Shown: piece by piece, positions 35,614 through 46,100 of the stretch
Numbering within the stretch: position 1 is the stretch's first letter
Layout of the letters: the number at the start of each line of letters is the position of its first letter
Source of the DNA: Dolichospermum planctonicum
GTDB lineage: Bacteria > Cyanobacteriota > Cyanobacteriia > Cyanobacteriales > Nostocaceae
DNA: 64,000 nucleotides
Reading direction: 5' to 3'
Assembly: GCF_005402965.1 (NCBI RefSeq)
Contig: NZ_BJCF01000017.1
Location: forward strand, 1-64,000
Made by a program: the position numbers and the translations under genes
The notes under the pieces: model-generated
Told to the model about the DNA's origin: nothing
Seen by the model: the letters and a program-made list of their open reading frames with translations, nothing else
Databases searched by the model: none

Positions 35614-37770
35614 TTAATGGTTTACCGCTGCTGCTTCCCGTGCTGCTGCTGCTTGATCTGGGTGAATACCCAAGCGTGTGAGGTTAATTCGACCTTTATT
35701 GTCAATTTCTCGCACTTTGACAATCACCTCATCACCAACAGCGACTTCATCTTCAACTTTACCAACGCGGTAGTCAGCAAGTTGAGAAATGTGAATCATG
35801 CCTTCTTTTCCGGGCAAAAATTCCACAAAAGCACCAATAGGTATAATCCGGGTCACACGACCGATATAAACATCACCTTCATGGAGTTTACGAGTCATGC
35901 CTTGAACAATGTTCCGCGCTTTCTTAGCCCTATTTTCATCAACTGCGGAAATAGTGACAGTACCATCATCTTGGATGTCAATTTTTGCACCAGTTTCTTC
36001 AGTGATGCCCTTAATGGTTTTACCACCAGGTCCAATGACTAGACCAATCATGTCAGGATCGATCTTAATTGTCAACAGGCGGGGGGCATAGGGTGAAGTT
36101 TCTTCTCTGGGGGTGTCAATAGTCTGGAGCATTTTTTCCAGAATGTGCAACCGCGCTGGTTTGGCTTGGTGGACAGCGTCGGCGATGACTTCTAAAGACA
36201 ACCCGGATATTTTCATATCCATTTGCAAAGCGGTAATCCCAGTATCAGTACCGGCAACTTTGAAGTCCATATCACCTAAAAAGTCTTCAATGCCCTGAAT
36301 ATCGGTAAGGATTCGCACTTCGTCCCCTTCCTTGATCAAGCCCATGGCCGCACCGCTGACGGGTTTAGTAATTGGTACACCAGCATCCATCAAGGATAAA
36401 CTAGAACCGCAAACTGAACCCATGGAAGTAGAACCGTTGGAAGAAAGCACTTCCGAAACTACACGAATTACGTAGGGAAATTTATCTTTAGGTGGCAATA
36501 CAGGCAACAATGCTCTTTCCGCTAATGCACCATGTCCGATTTCTCTTCTACCGGGGGCGCGTAAGGGTTTGGTTTCGCCGACGGAGAAGGGTGGGAAGTT
36601 ATAGTGATGCAGATAACGTTTAGCTTGGTCTAGTTGCAAGTCATCGTTAAGATTTTGAGCGTCTCCAGGAGTACCAAGGGTACACATTGATAATACCTGA
36701 GTCAGTCCCCGGTTAAATAAACCACTACCATGTACCCGTTTGGGTATTATACCAACTCGACAAGATATGGGACGGACTTCATCAAGTTTACGCCCATCAA
36801 CGCGCACATTATCTTCGATAATTTGACGGCGCATGAAGTATTTGGTAATGCTTTTAAAGGTATTACCAAGGGCGTTGGAGTCTGCTGTTGCGGCGATGCG
36901 AATGGGGTCTTCTTCTGATAAAGCTTTGATTTCATCAGATATACTATCCTTAACTGCATCTAAGGCAATATCACGATCAGTTTTAGTTAACTCAAATTGC
37001 GCTAATATTTTCTTAATCTCTTGATTAGCGCGATCGCGGATATAATTTTCTAAGGTCTGATCTGGTTCGGGTGGTGCTTCTTGCACAAGTTTTAAACCTA
37101 ATTCATCCAGGAAATCTAATTGGGCTTGAATTAAATCCCGTACAGCTTCATAGCCAAAATCAATCGCTTCAATAATATCTCGCTCTGGCAATTGATTTGC
37201 ACCGGCTTCCACCATGATCACCCCATCTGGTGAACCAGCCACGACTAAATCCAAATCTCCCGCTTCAATTTCTGCGTAGGTTGGGTTAATAATAAAATCA
37301 TCACCCACTAAACCTACTCGCACAGCGGCCATTGGTCCATTAAATGGAATTTGGGCAATGAGGGTAGCAATTGAAGCACCTGTCACTGCTAACACATCGG
37401 GAGGGACTTGTTCATCCATGGACATAGTTAAGGCCACAACTTGCAAATCATCCCGTAACCAGGAAGGGAATAAGGGACGCAGCGGGCGGTCAATCAGACG
37501 ACTGGTAAGAATTGCCTTTTCCGGTGGACGACCTTCCCGGCGCATAATTCCTCCGGGGATTCTTCCCGCCGCATACAGTCTTTCTTCATAATCTACCGTC
37601 AGTGGCAAAAAATCAACACCTTCCCTGGCTGCTGACCTCGTGGCTGTCACTAAAACAGTTGTATCCCCTGATTGTATCAAAACCGACCCACCTGCTTGGG
37701 GGGCTAGTAGGCCAACCGTCAGTCGAATATCCCGTCCATCAAAGGATATTGACTTTTCAAATTCTGCCAT
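35614..37770 (-). CDS. pnp: Polyribonucleotide nucleotidyltransferase (PNPase)
   Basis: This 718-residue phosphorolytic 3'-5' exoribonuclease takes part in RNA turnover and 3' tailing. It has two RNase PH domains (about 1-220 and 320-550) with [20 protein letters not shown] and [15 protein letters not shown], then a KH domain ([20 protein letters not shown], about 570-620) and an S1 domain ([19 protein letters not shown], about 630-700). The C-terminus ends [11 protein letters not shown]. It is full length and alone, with a good terminator. Confidence 0.97.
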   Translation of the reverse strand: MAEFEKSISFDGRDIRLTVGLLAPQAGGSVLIQSGDTTVLVTATRSAAREGVDFLPLTVDYEERLYAAGRIPGGIMRREGRPPEKAILTSRLIDRPLRPLFPSWLRDDLQVVALTMSMDEQVPPDVLAVTGASIATLIAQIPFNGPMAAVRVGLVGDDFIINPTYAEIEAGDLDLVVAGSPDGVIMVEAGANQLPERDIIEAIDFGYEAVRDLIQAQLDFLDELGLKLVQEAPPEPDQTLENYIRDRANQEIKKILAQFELTKTDRDIALDAVKDSISDEIKALSEEDPIRIAATADSNALGNTFKSITKYFMRRQIIEDNVRVDGRKLDEVRPISCRVGIIPKRVHGSGLFNRGLTQVLSMCTLGTPGDAQNLNDDLQLDQAKRYLHHYNFPPFSVGETKPLRAPGRREIGHGALAERALLPVLPPKDKFPYVIRVVSEVLSSNGSTSMGSVCGSSLSLMDAGVPITKPVSGAAMGLIKEGDEVRILTDIQGIEDFLGDMDFKVAGTDTGITALQMDMKISGLSLEVIADAVHQAKPARLHILEKMLQTIDTPREETSPYAPRLLTIKIDPDMIGLVIGPGGKTIKGITEETGAKIDIQDDGTVTISAVDENRAKKARNIVQGMTRKLHEGDVYIGRVTRIIPIGAFVEFLPGKEGMIHISQLADYRVGKVEDEVAVGDEVIVKVREIDNKGRINLTRLGIHPDQAAAAREAAAVNH

Positions 37771-38038
37771 TCAGTTTTTTTTCCTTCTCTTACGCGTTTC
37801 TCACTCTGTGGCAATCCTAACATTTATGCAGTCTAGACGGCTTGTGTCATGAACAAACATAAAACAAAATTTCCTAAGTTAGCTGTACAGTGGGCTTTAT
37901 ATCTGGGTTTGTCATCTAAGTTATCTTTTTCAGAAGGATTTTATTATAGTTCATCAATCAATTAAGATGTAATTAACTGTATGGTAATTCCCAAAAAAGG
38001 AATGGTAAACCCAAGCTATATTACCAATTGAGTTATTT

Positions 38039-38401
38039 TTATGGTAAGGGTAAATAAATTATTCTATCTTGATATTCATTGTCTTCTGAAGCCAAAGCAA
38101 CTAATATTAGTTCTTCTATATTTTCACCAATACTTAAATTTGGATTAAGGATGAAAATACCTGGTATATGGCGATTAATAGCAACATGATCATCTAAATG
38201 TACAGGCATGGAAGTTCGGTTATTTGTCACTAATACAAAATTATTTTTCTCACACCAACACAAAATTTCTGGATCTAATGTACCTTTTGAGGGTATATTC
38301 GCTTCTCCTATTACCTTAATCAAAATATCAGGTTCTCGTAATCTAATTTGATTTGGATATAGAGGATTAACATTTTCATCAATTAAATATTTTAAGGTCA
38401 T
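38039..38401 (-). CDS. DUF5615 PIN-like protein (probable toxin)
   Basis: This 120-residue PIN-like protein is of the DUF5615 (Mut7-C-like) type. It opens LKYLIDENVNP with an acidic pair, has WCEKNNFVLVTNNRTSMPVHL (the usual ARVLVTRD-like strand) and PGIFILNP. Its ATG overlaps the stop of the upstream DUF433 gene by four bases (ATGA). DUF433-DUF5615 pairs are regarded as toxin-antitoxin modules in cyanobacteria; the toxic activity, presumed RNase, is inferred. It appears intact, unlike the PIN remnant at 15488. Confidence 0.8.
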   Translation of the reverse strand: MTLKYLIDENVNPLYPNQIRLREPDILIKVIGEANIPSKGTLDPEILCWCEKNNFVLVTNNRTSMPVHLDDHVAINRHIPGIFILNPNLSIGENIEELILVALASEDNEYQDRIIYLPLP

Positions 38402-38766
38402 GCTGGCTTTTTCGCTTGTCTGGCAATTCTGAGTTGGTGCAGTTTTTCCGACACTGGTGGGGGATTAAGTCTTTGTTGTTCTCTCATTTTATGACCATGT
38501 TCCATCCAGTTTTTTATGTAAGCGCTGACAGTTTCTTGATTTTGCAAATAATAAAGAATGGTCGCATATACTTGTTCTAAGGAAATTGATTTATATATTT
38601 GGGTAATTTCTTCTGGAGAACGTCCACAATCAATGTATTCATAAAGAATTGTTTCAATCCCAATACGTGAATCTTTTAGTCGGATGTCTTCCGGGGAGAG
38701 AAAGTTGAAATACTCTGTAATCTGTTTGGTAGTCATAGTTTTACCCATATTCATACTCAGTTCCAT
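38398..38766 (-). CDS. DUF433 domain protein (probable antitoxin)
   Basis: This 122-residue protein has a central DUF433 helix-turn-helix region: RIGIETILYEYIDCGRSPEEITQIYKSISLEQVYATILYYLQNQ (about 38-81; motif pieces RIGIETIL, GRSPEEI, LEQVYATILYYL). The C-terminal part is charged and probably binds the PIN-like toxin. The start is uncertain: ATG codons at residues 1, 5, 7 and 11 all lack a good ribosome binding site. It overlaps the toxin start by four bases. Confidence 0.8.
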   Translation of the reverse strand: MELSMNMGKTMTTKQITEYFNFLSPEDIRLKDSRIGIETILYEYIDCGRSPEEITQIYKSISLEQVYATILYYLQNQETVSAYIKNWMEHGHKMREQQRLNPPPVSEKLHQLRIARQAKKPA

Positions 38767-38858
38767 TATATCAGTTAGGTTGGTTGGTTTGATGCCAAGA
38801 AACTCAAGATTATTAAAGCTGTTGTTAGGTGGCGTTGTTACTTAACCCAGGAACGGGA

Positions 38859-39539
38859 TTAAATTGTATCCGGATCTATATTTAATTCCCGCAATTTTGC
38901 TGCTAAACGTTCTGATTTTCTCGCTTCTTTTTCTGCGGTTTCTTCAGGTGTGGGAACTAGCTCTCCTGTTGGTGTAAAATATCGTAATAGTCCTTGATCA
39001 ATTCCTAAATATAAACCTAGCTGACGACTCCACAAATGTCCTTGCTGATTTTCTTCTAGAGGTTGATATTCTCCGTCTACTAAATGAAAACCTGCAAATT
39101 CTAGTGTATAAGGGTCGAACCAAAAATAATCAGGTGTGCGGAAAGTATTTTGATAAAGTTCTTTTTTGTATTCTCTATCTGTATTTGCTGTAGTTGGTGA
39201 GAGAATTTCTAAAATGAAATTAGGATATTTACCATCTTCTTCCCAAACCACCCAACTTTTCCGGGTTTTGCGTTCTGTTCCCAAGACCACAAAGAAATCA
39301 GGACCTCGGAAATATTCAGATTTTTTCTGATTAGGACTATAGTAAATGGTGAGATTTCCCGCAGCATAGAAATCATTTCTATCTTTCCATAACCATTCTA
39401 GACATTTGAAAAGTAGAATTATTTGTCTTAGATGTAGTTCTGTTTCCACGGTCGGTTCATCACTATATAAATCACTTGGGGGAAATATTACATCTTGGGA
39501 GATGTTTTCTTTGCATTCTAATTCTTGAGTAATCATCAT
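38859..39539 (-). CDS. Uma2-family (DUF820) PD-(D/E)XK nuclease-like protein, copy A
   Basis: This 226-residue protein is of the Uma2/DUF820 family, a large cyanobacterial group with a PD-(D/E)XK nuclease fold and no settled function. The core is PDFFVVLGTERKTRKSW, PNFILEILSPTT, DREYKKELYQN and YFWFDPYTLEFAGF. It ends with a short charged helix (EKEARKSERLAAKLRELNI). It is almost identical to copy B at 42031-42732, and the repeated DNA spans 38843-39577. Copy A lacks seven residues (QETKRAE) in the charged tail. Confidence 0.88.
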   Translation of the reverse strand: MMITQELECKENISQDVIFPPSDLYSDEPTVETELHLRQIILLFKCLEWLWKDRNDFYAAGNLTIYYSPNQKKSEYFRGPDFFVVLGTERKTRKSWVVWEEDGKYPNFILEILSPTTANTDREYKKELYQNTFRTPDYFWFDPYTLEFAGFHLVDGEYQPLEENQQGHLWSRQLGLYLGIDQGLLRYFTPTGELVPTPEETAEKEARKSERLAAKLRELNIDPDTI

Positions 39540-39580
39540 GATATGATACCAAGTAGTTATTTGTTGATTATAGCATTACG

Positions 39581-39660
39581 TAGGTTGGGTTGAGAAAACC
39601 CAACATTATATTATTCTTTTGTTGGGTTGCGCTGTCGCTTAACCCAACCTACATGACTGG
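39581..39660. repeat. TAGGTTGGGTT hairpin repeat
   Basis: TAGGTTGGGTT (39581-39591) and AACCCAACCTA (39641-39651) are perfect arms. The right half from 39618, GTTGGGTTGCGCTGTCGCTT and on to ACATGACTG, is repeated without change at 40221-40263. This is a frequent type of dispersed repeat in filamentous cyanobacteria. Confidence 0.85.
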
Positions 39661-39785
39661 TTGGATAATAATTTGATATTTCTCATGCAAGGGAATGTAT
39701 ATTTTTAGCAAGGTTAATCATGGTTGTAATTTTAATTAGCATCTAATTCAATGTTAATTTAATTTGGTTATGTTTGTCAATATAT

Positions 39786-40263
39786 TTTGTCTGAATCAGG
39801 ATGTCCAGGATTAAAGGATTTACAGGATTTTTGTTTAGATTTGGATTTTGATGAGTTGAATAATTAAATATTTTTGTCTGAATCAGGATGTCCAGGATTA
39901 AAGGATTTACAGGATTTTTGTATGGATTTGGATTTTGATGAGTTGAATAATTAAATAATTGTGTGTTTCTCAAAGATAGTTCATTCAGAAAACAATTGAA
40001 TTCCATATATCCTGGGATACGCCACGCTATCAGGCTTTGTTATCATCATTGACAGAATTGGTAGATTAATAGAATTTGGTGATCATTAAAAATATTTAAT
40101 CTCTTCATCCTGTAAATCCTTAAATCCTGGGTATCCTGATTCAGACAATAAATATTTAATCCCTTCATCCTGTAAATCCTTAAATCCTGGATATCCTGAT
40201 TCAGACATCTTCATTATATCTTTTGTTGGGTTGCGCTGTCGCTTAACCCAACCTACATGACTG
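39786..40263. repeat. Intergenic direct and inverted repeat cluster
   Basis: Two direct copies (39786-39872 and 39873-39957, 87-bp period) carry CTGAATCAGGATGTCCAGGA and GGATTTACAGGATTTTTGT. Two 60-bp copies of the reverse complement follow (40089-40148 and 40149-40208; TCATCCTGTAAATCCTTAAA and ATCCTGATTCAGACA), so the whole could fold into a long stem. A partial copy of the TTGGGTTGCG repeat closes it (40221-40263). The apparent 87-residue reading frame over the direct copies is only translated repeat. No gene is seen from 39540 to 40269. Confidence 0.85.
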
Positions 40264-40269
40264 ATATTT

Positions 40270-41862
40270 TCACGGCTTAATTAAAGATTCCTCAGACTGA
40301 CGATATTTAGCAATTAATTTACGTCTTTTTAAGGGTAGATAAAGTAGCATGAAAAGTGTGGTTAAACCTGTTCCAGTGAGTGCTAACAAAATAAATGAGT
40401 TAAAACCTATTATTATTCCCGTTCCTACACTAATTCCAGATCCTAATATGAGTAGTATTAGTATACTAGTAAACAAGTTTTTGGCCTCTTTAGCCATGTC
40501 CACAGCCATGTCCACAGCCATATACACAGCTATACCCGCAGCCCCAGCCCCAGCCCCAGCCACAGCCACAGCCATATACACAGCTATACCCGCAGCCCCA
40601 GCCCCAGCCCCAGCCACATCCACAGCCACACCCACAGCCACACCCGCAGCCACAACCAGTAAAAACATCGCAATTAAACGCCAATAAGGCAATTTTATCT
40701 TCTCAATGGGTAAAGCTGCCGTTTGCACCTTCACCGTCAAATTATCACTAGCTGGATAAGCATTACTATAAAGAATTAATTGACGTTTATACTGCTTATC
40801 CGCCATTAATTTACTCGTATCTACCTGAACCTGAAAACGAATATGATTGCTGCTAAACTGAGCAGGTTTAACCGAAATCCAAGCATGATGATCTGGTGTA
40901 TGGGGTGGGTCTTGAGGATGGGGTGCAACTTCCCATTTACCTTCTAACAAAGTATCTGGTATAGGATTTTCAATAGTAATACTTTGCGTTAATTTTTCCC
41001 CCAGCCTATTCGCTTTAAACTCTAAAACCGTCTCACTAAAATCAACCCCTGGTACACGAATAACATCAAGGGGTTTGAGTGATTCTAAAGCTGCTTCTGC
41101 ATTAGTAAATCGGTCTTTTTGTTTCGGTTGTACCATTTTTTCTAACCAACCGATAAACCGCAAACTCAACCGGGGTAAAAGATGACGGAAATTAATGACA
41201 TAAGGATCATCTGCATCTTGTAATTCATCTATTTTTGTGGACTTAATTCCTGTCAATAAACAGATTAAAGTTACACCCAAAGCATACAAATCTGTAGCAT
41301 TTGTCGGTTTAAACATTTGCTCTGGCGGAATAAAACCAGGAGTTCCTTTAAATACACTACTTCCAGCCACATCATGACTACCAATACGAGCAAAACCAAA
41401 GTCAATTAAATAGACATTGATTTGTTCATCTACTAAAATGTTTTCTGGTTTAATATCCCGATGAATTACCGACGGTATCCGATTTTGTAAATATACCAGA
41501 ATTTCTAAAATCTTAACTGCAATTTGTTTAATTTCTGCTGGTGAAAAGCTGCGAGGTTCTGCTAAAGTAGAAGCATGAATATACTCTTGAACTAGACAAA
41601 AACCATCGGCGGTTTCAAAAGAATGCAAATAACTGGGAATACCAGGATGATTTAATCCTTTAAGTACCTGTATTTCTCGTGCGTGGGCTTCTGAACCAGA
41701 CCAACTTGAACCCGCTTGAGCAAAACAAAACTGTTTGATTACTTCTGGTTGCTTTGTGTTAAGATTTGTTGCTAACCAAGTAATTCTACCACCTTCGCGG
41801 TTGCGTCCTAATTCTCTAATAACCTCATAGCCTTGTGCTTGAAAATCTGGGTAGATGCTCAT
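40270..41862 (-). CDS. Membrane-anchored serine/threonine protein kinase
   Basis: This 530-residue eukaryotic-type kinase has its kinase domain at about 10-280: VIHRDIKPENILVD catalytic loop, DFGFAR in place of DFG-x-x-x, and GTPGFIPPEQM as the APE-like motif. A beta-rich region (about 285-395) precedes a C-terminal membrane part (about 405-510). The first membrane stretch is made of Ala/Val/Gly repeats encoded by a hexamer array, with an 18-residue unit (AGAGAGAAGIAVYMAV) present twice. The ATG at 41862 is chosen over a TTG 18 bp upstream. It lies between two near-identical Uma2 genes. Confidence 0.9.
   Translation of the reverse strand: MSIYPDFQAQGYEVIRELGRNREGGRITWLATNLNTKQPEVIKQFCFAQAGSSWSGSEAHAREIQVLKGLNHPGIPSYLHSFETADGFCLVQEYIHASTLAEPRSFSPAEIKQIAVKILEILVYLQNRIPSVIHRDIKPENILVDEQINVYLIDFGFARIGSHDVAGSSVFKGTPGFIPPEQMFKPTNATDLYALGVTLICLLTGIKSTKIDELQDADDPYVINFRHLLPRLSLRFIGWLEKMVQPKQKDRFTNAEAALESLKPLDVIRVPGVDFSETVLEFKANRLGEKLTQSITIENPIPDTLLEGKWEVAPHPQDPPHTPDHHAWISVKPAQFSSNHIRFQVQVDTSKLMADKQYKRQLILYSNAYPASDNLTVKVQTAALPIEKIKLPYWRLIAMFLLVVAAGVAVGVAVDVAGAGAGAAGIAVYMAVAVAGAGAGAAGIAVYMAVDMAVDMAKEAKNLFTSILILLILGSGISVGTGIIIGFNSFILLALTGTGLTTLFMLLYLPLKRRKLIAKYRQSEESLIKP
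40494..40653. repeat. CCACAG/CCAGCC hexamer array inside the kinase gene
   Basis: Hexamers such as CCACAG, CCAGCC and CCACAT fill 160 bp in frame. A 54-bp higher-order unit starting CCATATACACAGC occurs at 40518 and again at 40572. Because both periods are multiples of three, changes in copy number would lengthen or shorten the membrane segment without shifting the frame. Confidence 0.9.
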
Positions 41863-42030
41863 ACTTCTCAGAGGTAACAAGTATAGTAGTATATTTTAAT
41901 ATTACCATAATCTGCATGAGTTTTGCCTGTGTGCAAAATGTACCGCGATTTAGAATCGCCAGAGTTAGTATGAATTTAGACTTTTAAAACAACCTCTGAA
42001 GTTAAGCAACAGAGTAACCCAGCAACGGGA

Positions 42031-42732
42031 TTAAATTGTATCCGGATCTATATTTAATTCCCGCAATTTTGCTGCTAAACGTTCTGATTTTCTCGCTTCT
42101 TTTTCTGCTCTTTTAGTTTCCTGTTCTGCGGTTTCTTCAGGTGTAGGAACTAGCTCCCCTTCTGCTGTAAAATACCGTAATAGTCCTTGATCAATTCCTA
42201 AATATAAACCTAGCTGACGACTCCATAAATGTCCTTGCTGATTTTCTTCTAGAGGTTGATATTCTCCGTCTACTAAATGAAAACCTGCAAATTCTAGTGT
42301 ATAAGGGTCGAACCAAAAATAATCCGGTGTGCGGAAAGTATTTTGATAAAGTTCTTTTTTGTATTCTCTATCTGTATTTGCTGTAGTTGGTGAAAGAATT
42401 TCTAAAATGAAATTAGGATATTTACCATCTTCTTCCCAAACCACCCAACTTTTCCGGGTTTTGCGTTCTGTTCCCAAGACCACAAAGAAATCAGGACCTC
42501 GGAAATATTCAGATTTTTTCTGATTAGGACTATAGTAAATGGTGAGATTTCCCGCAGCATAGAAATCATTTCTATCTTTCCATAACCATTCTAGACATTT
42601 GAAAAGTAGAATTATTTGTCTTAGATGTAGTTCTGTTTCCACGGTCGGTTCATCACTATATAAATCACTTGGGGGAAATATTACATCTTGGGAGATGTTT
42701 TCTTTGCATTCTAATTCTTGAGTAATCATCAT
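42031..42732 (-). CDS. Uma2-family (DUF820) PD-(D/E)XK nuclease-like protein, copy B
   Basis: This 233-residue Uma2/DUF820 protein is identical to copy A (38859-39539) over most of its length, including the first 190 or so residues. It differs by TAEGEL for TPTGEL and by seven extra residues (QETKRAE) in the charged tail. The duplicated DNA is 42015-42770. Function of Uma2 proteins is not established; the fold suggests nuclease activity. Confidence 0.88.
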   Translation of the reverse strand: MMITQELECKENISQDVIFPPSDLYSDEPTVETELHLRQIILLFKCLEWLWKDRNDFYAAGNLTIYYSPNQKKSEYFRGPDFFVVLGTERKTRKSWVVWEEDGKYPNFILEILSPTTANTDREYKKELYQNTFRTPDYFWFDPYTLEFAGFHLVDGEYQPLEENQQGHLWSRQLGLYLGIDQGLLRYFTAEGELVPTPEETAEQETKRAEKEARKSERLAAKLRELNIDPDTI

Positions 42733-43115
42733 GATATGATACCAAGTAGTTATTTGTTGATTATAGCATTGAATGTATTAATCCTGAAAATCCTTTAATT
42801 CTCAGTAGTTGTTAAAAACTTGGGCGACTAGAAGTCGCGCCTACACAGTCAAAACCCATCTGCATGGGTTTAAAAATATTAATTTTTCTGTTAGTCCACC
42901 TGGGTGGACTTTGTTTGTGTAGTAGCGATTTATAATCGCCGACAAGTTTTATCTCTTAACTCAAAATGCGAGATAATAGAGATAAGCTGAAAAACCTTTA
43001 AGTTGCATAATTCGGGCGGGCAGGATGCCCACCCCACAAAAGTTTTACTTGTAGGCAATATGCAAGTTAAATGTTCAACAGCTTAAGAATTAAAAAATAA
43101 TTAGTATATTCAAAC
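42733..43115. repeat. Intergenic region with a 118-bp MITE-like repeat and a palindrome
   Basis: Positions 42823-42940 begin GGCGACTAGAAGTCGC and end GCGATTTATAATCGCC, so the ends are related inverted repeats that also fold on themselves. Inside are AACCCATCTGCATGGGTT and AGTCCACCTGGGTGGACT hairpins. A degenerate copy is at 19324-19418. Positions 43013-43042 hold a GGGCGGGCAGGATGCCCACC palindrome with CCACAAAAG, of the family seen at 1 and 48441. No gene is seen. Confidence 0.75.
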
Positions 43116-46100
43116 ATGGCAATTTTACACGGAACTTGGGTAATAAATCATCAAAATAGCTATTTCTTTATTTGGGGGGAAATTTGGCGTTCTTCACAGG
43201 TGCATACTGAAGTATCTGCTGAAATTTATTTACACCCATTGGCTATGACATCAGGGGAATTAAATGAATGGTTAGAAACATCTAATTTGTCAATTGCTAA
43301 TTTAATTCAGCCAAATACTACTAATAAACAAAGAATTAAAGGTCAACCAACAACAGAAATCAAATTACCTATTCACTCACAAATAATTTCTTTACCAACT
43401 GATTTTGTAGAGAGTAATAAATCTGAATTAACAACAATTTCTCCAGTTTATTCTGTCGGTGTTGATATAAACTACTCATCTTCACAATATTTACATCCTT
43501 GGAAAATTGAGGGTTTTTGTCTTACTCCAGCATTAGCAATTCAATTTCTTAGCTCTTTACCTCTGAGTCCAAATGACAGTAAAGCAGCTTTATTAGGAGC
43601 AGATATTCATTTCTGGGTACATATTTTTAGATGGCATTTAGATTTGATTTCTCGGTGTAAATTTCTGCCAAATATTGAGAAAAAAGATAGCAATTTAGTT
43701 GCCAAATGGCAGGTACTTTTAGATAGTGCGATAGATGTCACTAGATTAGAAAAATTTGCCTCAAAAATACCTTTAGCTTGTCGAACCTATCAACAAAATA
43801 TCGAAAATCTCGCAATTGATTTACCATTATTACCTGAAGAATTAATATTATCATTCCTCAATCACATTACAGATCATCAATTGCGGTTAATGGTTGGTTC
43901 TCAATCTCCCCTTGAACCGAGAATCATGATGTCTTTACCTACCGTATTACAGCAATGGTTAAAAGGATTAATTCATGAAAATAATAACGAAAATAATACA
44001 ATTAATGGGGCAGGAGGAGAACGTTTAAAAACTACTTTAAAAGCCTGGACTTTACCCTTACAATATCAACTTACAGGGAAAGCATTATTTAGAACTTGTT
44101 TCCAATTAATTCCTCCAGAAAATCAAGAACCAAATTGGACTTTAAAGTATTTTCTGCAAGCAGTAGATAACCCGGAATTTTTAATAGAAGCAGCGATAAT
44201 TTGGCAGCAACCTGTAGATAAATTAGTTTATCAACATCGGACAATTGAACAACCTCAAGAAACCTTTTTACGAGGTTTGGGTTTGGCTTCTCGATTGTAT
44301 CCTATAATTACTTCAAGTTTAGAAACTGCATCTCCCGAATTTTGCCACCTGACTCCTACAGAAGCTTATGAATTTATCAAAGCTATAATTTGGAGATTTG
44401 AAGATAGCGGTTTAGGAGTAATTTTACCTCCTAGTTTAGCAAATCGGGAAGGGTGGGCAAACCGTTTAGGGTTAAAAATTAGTGCCGAAAGTCCTCAACA
44501 AAAATCAGGACGTTTAGGTTTACAAAGTTTATTAAACTTTCAATGGCAATTAGCAATTGGTGGACAAACAATTTCTAAAATTGAGTTTGATAAATTGGTA
44601 AAATTAAATAGTCCTTTAGTAGAAATTAATGGTGAATGGGTAGAATTACGTCCCCAAGATATCAAAACCGCCCAAAACTTTTTTAGTTCCCGTAAGGAAC
44701 AAATGTCTCTTTGTCTAGAAGATGCTTTACGTATTAGTAAAGGAGATACTCAAGTTATTGAAAAATTACCTGTTGTTAGTTTTGAAGCTACGGGTGCGTT
44801 AGAGGAATTAATTGGGGCATTAACTAATAATCAAGAAATTCAAACTTTACCAACTCCTGGCAATTTTACCGGACAATTAAGACCTTATCAAGAACGTGGT
44901 GTAGCTTGGTTAGCGTTTTTAGAAAGATGGGGTTTGGGTGCTTGTTTAGCGGACGATATGGGATTAGGTAAAACCATTCAATTCATCGCTTTTATACTTC
45001 ATCTCAAAGAAGAAAATGTTTTAGAAAAACCAACTTTATTAGTTTGTCCTACTTCAGTTATGGGCAATTGGCAAAAGGAAGTAAGTAAATTTGCTCCGAC
45101 TCTCAAGGTTTTAGAATATCATGGTGATAAACGTCCTAAAGGTAAAGCATTTACGGAAACTGTTAATAAACATGATTTAGTTATTACTAGCTATGCACTC
45201 ATTCACCGCGATATTAAACTTTTAAAAACCGTTGAATGGCAAATAATTGTTTTAGACGAAGCCCAAAATATAAAAAATTCAGAATCTAAACAATCCCAAG
45301 CAGTTCGACAGTTAGAAACTACATTTCGTATTGCTTTAACCGGAACACCTGTAGAAAATAGATTACAAGAATTATGGTCTATTTTAGATTTCCTGAATCC
45401 CGGTTATTTAGGTAATAAACAATTTTTTCAAAGACGGTTTGCTATGCCTATTGAAAAGTATGGTGATACTGCTTCTTTAAATCAATTACGTTCTTTAGTG
45501 CAACCTTTTATTTTACGAAGATTAAAAACTGATAAAGATATTATTCAAGACCTGCCAGAAAAGCAAGAAATGACTGTTTTTTGTGGTTTAACTTCTGAAC
45601 AGGCTACAATATATCAACAATTAGTAGATCAATCTTTAGTAGAGATTGAATCTGCGGAAGGTTTACAACGTCGGGGTATGATTTTAGGATTATTAGTGAA
45701 GTTAAAACAAATCTGTAATCATCCTGCCCAATATTTAAAATTAGCAACTTTAGAAAAACATCATTCTGGTAAATTACAAAGATTAGAAGAAATGTTAGAT
45801 GAGGTTGTGGCAGAAGGAGACCGGGCTTTAATTTTCACACAATTTGCTGAATGGGGTAAGTTATTAAAACCTTATTTAGAAAATAGATTAGGACGAGAAA
45901 TATTCTTTTTATATGGTAGCACCAGTAAAAAACAAAGAGAGGAAATGATTGATAGATTTCAACATGACCCGCAAGGACCACCAATTATGATTTTATCATT
46001 AAAAGCTGGTGGTGTGGGTTTAAATTTAACTAGAGCAAATCATGTTTTTCACTTTGATAGATGGTGGAATCCCGCAGTGGAAAATCAAGCTACAGATAGA

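Noticed and set aside
35617-37852. Several plus-strand frames opposite pnp
   Set aside because: They are shadows of a strongly conserved gene and have no ribosome binding sites or recognisable domains.
39743-40006. 87-residue protein with an internal repeat
   Set aside because: The frame coincides with two 87-bp DNA repeats that recur inverted nearby; it has no ribosome binding site and no family likeness.
40349-40687. Plus-strand Ala/Pro-rich protein and minus-strand Gly/Cys-rich protein over the hexamer array
   Set aside because: Both are shadow frames of the low-complexity part of the kinase gene.
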